Assembly (NCBI RefSeq): GCF_901709675.1
Contig: NC_051092.1
Coordinates: forward strand, 5,336,491 to 5,400,490
Reading direction: 5' to 3'
From: Syngnathus acus
Taxonomy: Eukaryota > Chordata > Actinopteri > Syngnathiformes > Syngnathidae
Length of the DNA: 64,000 bases
Part shown: one piece after another, positions 51,187-64,000 of the stretch
Position numbering within the stretch: position 1 is the stretch's first letter
Layout of the letters: every line of letters starts with the position of its first letter
The notes under the pieces: model-generated
The model's input: only the letters and a program-made list of their open reading frames with translations
Told to the model about the DNA's origin: nothing
Database searches by the model: none
Made by a program: the position numbers and the translations under genes

Positions 51187-51952
51187 GATAAAAACAGGTT
51201 AACTTTGTTGCTTAACTCATATTCCACAAACTCATATTCCACAAATTTTAACCAGAATGCTGTATTTATACTAGCGGGGGCACATACACAATTGTAAAGA
51301 AAATTTTGGGGTTGACTTCAACTTTAAGGCCTACATAGACCAATTCGACATCAGCCAAATGGGACCGATGTCTACCCCCTGTGCTGTCCCCCCTACCGTC
51401 AGCACATTGCGTTGGAAAAAAGGACAATACAACTTTGTGGAGCTGCAGCGCACGGACCAAGGAACTCTCTGTAATCCAGTAAATGTTTGTGCAGATCTAG
51501 ATGAAGGTGCACTTTCGCTTCATGTTGTTTGAGTCACTATGGCACCCTTGAATCAAAATGGCAAAATGCCTCCATTTGTAAGCCCCAACACTGCTCGCTA
51601 ACTAACAAACTACTCGAAACAATTTATTCATGGTTGGGGTGCAATCGAAGTGTGTTGTCCACAGTGCAAGCAACGAAGAGGCCAGATGATATCAGACACT
51701 GGCAATGGCAAATTACAAGTATTAGTGTGAAAGGTGGATGTGAAATTTCTCTTCTTATTTTGTATCGTAATTGACCCAACCCTCAGTCACAGTTTTGTAT
51801 TTTATATCCCCTATCCATGGGATTATATTCCATTTTGGCCACTCAAAACCTTCCTTCTCAAGATGTTCTTTATCCATAAAAACACAATTTGTTCATCTTT
51901 GTTGTCCATCGCGCTTCAATGGTAGTATTTCTGACAAATACAGGTGGTCATT

Positions 51953-60769
<8,817 letters not shown>

Positions 60770-63700
60770 CTGGAGACACAAATATTACATCATGTGAATA
60801 AAAACAATGATCAACAACTTTACGGGGAATTTTTGTAAAGCGTTTCAGATACCGGCACAGTACAATCCACAAATAGCTCCTAGCGGCACAAGCTGGATTG
60901 AATCAGTGGGGGAGAAGGTACAACAACACAATAGTCATCTCAAACAAGCGTAAGAGGGAATTTCTTGTACCGTATTTTCCGGACTATAAGGCGCACCTAA
61001 AAACCTCAAATTTTCTCAAAAGCCGACAGTGCGCCTTATAGTCCGGTGCGCCTTATAGTCCGGAAAATACGGTAATATAGTATATTACATCATCATATTA
61101 TATTGTTTATTGAAACGGTTTCCCCTGCATATACGACGATACTTTTAGTAGAGGATCCCTTTGGTACTTGGACTGGCAGAGGTCCATCAAGGATGACTCA
61201 ATCATGACCTGAGTTTGAGTCTTTGATTTTAATGACCTCTTTAAATATCCACTCCAAATCTTCCTTAAGTGTGAGTGAATGTGAATGGTTGTTTGTTTGT
61301 CTGTATGTGCCCTGCGATTGGTTAGGACCATTAAGGCATGTTTGGATGAGTTAAGTGAGAAACGACCAATATGACATTTACCAATGTTTGGTTTTGTATG
61401 AACGTTTAGCCATTTACTGGCAGGCAGTTAGTTAATCATTCTGTTGATTTTGAATGATAGTCTAGAAATAAAATTAGATGTCTTCATTACTTTGTTATCT
61501 CAGCAGGTGCTTCCATTGGTGTGAAATCGTAGGAACTCTTGAATCTATGCAAGTGCTTTGCACTTTGTTTCTCATTCCCCCACTGATGACATGGAGTTTC
61601 TTTGGAAATTAAAAAAAAAATCCAGTCTTGCTAGTCTCTAATTTATAAAATCATTTTATTTCATTTTGTATCTCTCATCACAGGGTATTCAGAGAGGAGC
61701 AGAAGTTAAAATGAGACATGAGCAACGATTCCACACAAAAAGCCGAAATCAAGATGAATTACAAAAGCCTCAATCAGCAGAGGCCCAAGGCGACGGTAAC
61801 TAATTACCTGAACATTAACATCAGATGAAGAGTGAGCCAAGATTTCATCTTTCATTCCTCCCACAAACCTGATCATTTTAATTTTGCCTTGACGACAGAA
61901 AGCAGTGAAGAGACTGATAAATTGAGGTGTTGTAATTTAGGAAGATTTCTAGCATACGGTGCAGAATCCTCCATGTGAATGTTACTGCTTTGAAAAGGTA
62001 TTTGACAGTCATTGGTATTTAACATCTATATATATTTTTTCAAATGCATTTATCTTTTGAAATGATGATTTTTTTTCCCCAAATTATTTTGGGGATCCCT
62101 GTTCCCTAATCGTGGGTGTGTTCAGAGAAATGCTCTGAGCTCGAACTGCTTCAATTGCAGTCAGCGCAACCAGACTGCAATTGAAGTAATGGCATCAGCA
62201 TCAAAGGCACTTTCAGATGATGTGTTTGTTAGAACATGCATACTGAAAGCTGCAGAATTCGATTGTCCAGAGAAACGACAACGTTAGTCTAAAGAGGCAA
62301 ATTGTGGAAGAGAGCATTTTGTAACTATCAGAAGATTTGGCCAGCCAGGGAAGAAACAATCACAACCGATGCAAATATAACAAAAATGTTATCACAAACT
62401 TCTAGTATTACCTCAAGTGAAAAAGCAAGAGCATTGCATTTTTTACACACGCTGTAGTCATTGATCCAGCAAAATTATGATAGGGTGATTTTATCTGGAG
62501 CAGAAAGATGCCAGACTTGTACGGTGAGGCGGAATATAATTAGCGATTACTAGACCTATGTATGATTTTGATGCAATAAACACTTTTTGCATCTTACTGA
62601 AATTAATGGTGTGTTTTTAATGAATAAACATACTGTCCTTTTAACACACTCACACACACGCACACACACGAATGGTAGGAATAATTATAAGAGGGGATAA
62701 GTGTTGAGTCTGAGCTTTAATTACTAAGCACTGGGTCCCTCTACAGGGAAACATTTTTAATTAATATTCAATCTCTGCCTCTCTCTCACTTTCTCCCTCT
62801 CTCTTTAACTCCAATCCATTACCTCTCCACAAGATACAATTCAGACAAATGCTGCTGACCTGCTGCTGCTCTCCGGATAAATACATCCACTGGGAAATAA
62901 TGATAATGAATGTGTGCTGCCCACGACTTACATTTCCAAGGAACGAAATCTATGAGCGATGTGCAGCTGAATAAATAATTAATAAAATAACGCTGCACAG
63001 GTTGATGTATAGATGTCAAACTCGACAGTCATAAAAGTTTTTTGAATTTGGATCCAGCGCATACAAACAATGTGCAATAAACCAAATAGCGGATACTGGG
63101 ATCATTAGTGTTCCACCTACCTGCGTAAATCCCGTGAATAACACACCACGTTGTATAATACCGCACCCCCCCATCGGAGTGAATAAGATGAATGAATAAA
63201 AACTCAAAACATACCAATAAAGTGCAAATGTATTTAAACCCAGGTTAAAAAAAACATTTCCCCAAAACAATGATTAAGATCTTTTTTAAAATCATGTTTT
63301 CAACAATGTTGTTCATGCATTATTTGCAATTTAAATAATTTCAGCAGTCGTGGACAGTCCATCAGTACAGATGGGCGCTCCGTTAGTCCGCCATTGATGA
63401 AGCTCTGGTAGAGAGTAAACAAAATACTACGGTTTCAATTGAAACTCCCAATTCTTCCTCACATACTGTCAAATATTAATATATATATAAATGCACAAAG
63501 CTATTCTAAATGAGTAAGAGAGCAATCTAGGAGCTGCAGTCGAAATTCCATCTCTCGGCGTGATGCTACGTTCGTGCTCTCGCCGTGCTTATGCAAGACA
63601 AGTTTGGAAGTAGCTCTTCAACTCACTAAGACCGCTGCACTTTATGTCATATCAAATCTACTCTTCCTTAATGATGAAGCCACTTATGCACTCTAGCACT

Positions 63701-64000
63701 AAGTGCAGTGGTAAAGTAAAAACATGATGCATTGCTTTGGACTGCAAAGGGACACGTGAGTAAACTTCTCTCAATAAAAGAAGAGGTTTCAAGTTGTCTA
63801 TAACAGTGTTTCTCCTAGCTTGTATTGAACCAAAGCACATACATTTCTCTTACAACCCCCCCGCCACCCCCCCCAGAAAAAATGGTAGTGGTTACAAAAA
63901 TAAGTATACACAGTCTCACACAAAACACACACGTTCAACTTAAGCCTTAGAAAACAAGCATTCCAAGGCACACGTTGGGTAAGTTAGTTTTAGAAGAGTT
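60770..64000 (-). other. smpd3 upstream intron
   Basis: No exon of smpd3 found. The exon preceding CTHLHA should encode the first half of the catalytic domain, and no reading frame here resembles it, so it lies beyond the right edge. Contents: a compact 103-base palindromic miniature element (60970-61072), a SINE fragment at about 61262-61322, a 14-base palindrome at 62150-62187, and otherwise AT-rich DNA with short CA-rich tracts (62645-62670). Confidence 0.65.
60970..61072. mobile_element. 103-base palindromic miniature element
   Basis: TA-flanked copy reduced to two inverted arms (CCGTATTTTCCGGACTATAA ... TTATAGTCCGGAAAATACGG) around a short core. The arms pair almost perfectly, so it is a strong potential hairpin. 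It is the least diverged copy of its family in this window. Confidence 0.93.

Larger units (their letters stand above)
46521..51952. other. Intergenic: septin 7 upstream and smpd3 3' side
   Basis: No gene recognised. Contents: the weak ZNF143-like word at 46913-46930, two right-hand ends of one miniature-element family (about 47110-47171 and 47640-47782, both ending CGGGCCAATACGG), an (AATC)n microsatellite (49744-49795) and a diverged inverted-repeat element (51042-51186). The rest is AT-rich. The smpd3 3' UTR must begin at 51952 and run leftwards for an unknown length. Confidence 0.6.

Overview
This is nuclear DNA from a vertebrate, almost certainly a teleost fish. The evidence is three multi-exon genes with GT-AG introns and vertebrate orthologues, AT-rich introns, and a dense load of repeat families typical of fish: hAT and Tc1/pogo-like miniature elements, non-LTR fragments, tRNA-headed SINE fragments and long microsatellites. 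No prokaryotic operons, CRISPR arrays or phage genes are present.

All three genes are read from the minus strand, in the order smpd3, septin 7, ppp6r3 (right to left). (1) 51953-60769 holds the last six coding exons of a neutral sphingomyelinase-2 gene (smpd3-like); its N-terminal exons lie beyond the right edge. (2) 29624-46326 holds a complete septin 7 gene of 13 coding exons and 429 residues. It has one GC-AG intron, a tandem NAGNAG acceptor and a possible unannotated 81-base cassette exon. (3) 295-21454 holds 20 coding exons of ppp6r3, a PP6 regulatory (SAPS) subunit. The start codon is present, and the last roughly 70 codons run off the left edge. In every gene the exons join with matching phases, which is strong support for the models.

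Between the genes: 21.5-25.6 kb carries the ppp6r3 leader intron and a likely promoter near 25.4-25.6 kb. 25.6-29.6 kb carries a LINE/Tc1 repeat cluster and the septin 7 3' region. 46.5-51.9 kb carries the septin 7 promoter and the smpd3 3' side. 60.8-64 kb is smpd3 intron.

The proteins act in different processes: PP6 targeting, septin filaments, and ceramide production at membranes. Nothing in the sequence suggests they form one system. The points most worth a second look are the candidate septin 7 cassette exon, a perfect 34-base inverted repeat in an smpd3 intron, a 4 x 15-base tandem array of ETS/CRE-like sites, and a 1.1-kb terminal-inverted-repeat element that still carries a transposase start and so ties a common miniature-element family to pogo-like transposons. 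I found no clearly new biological system.
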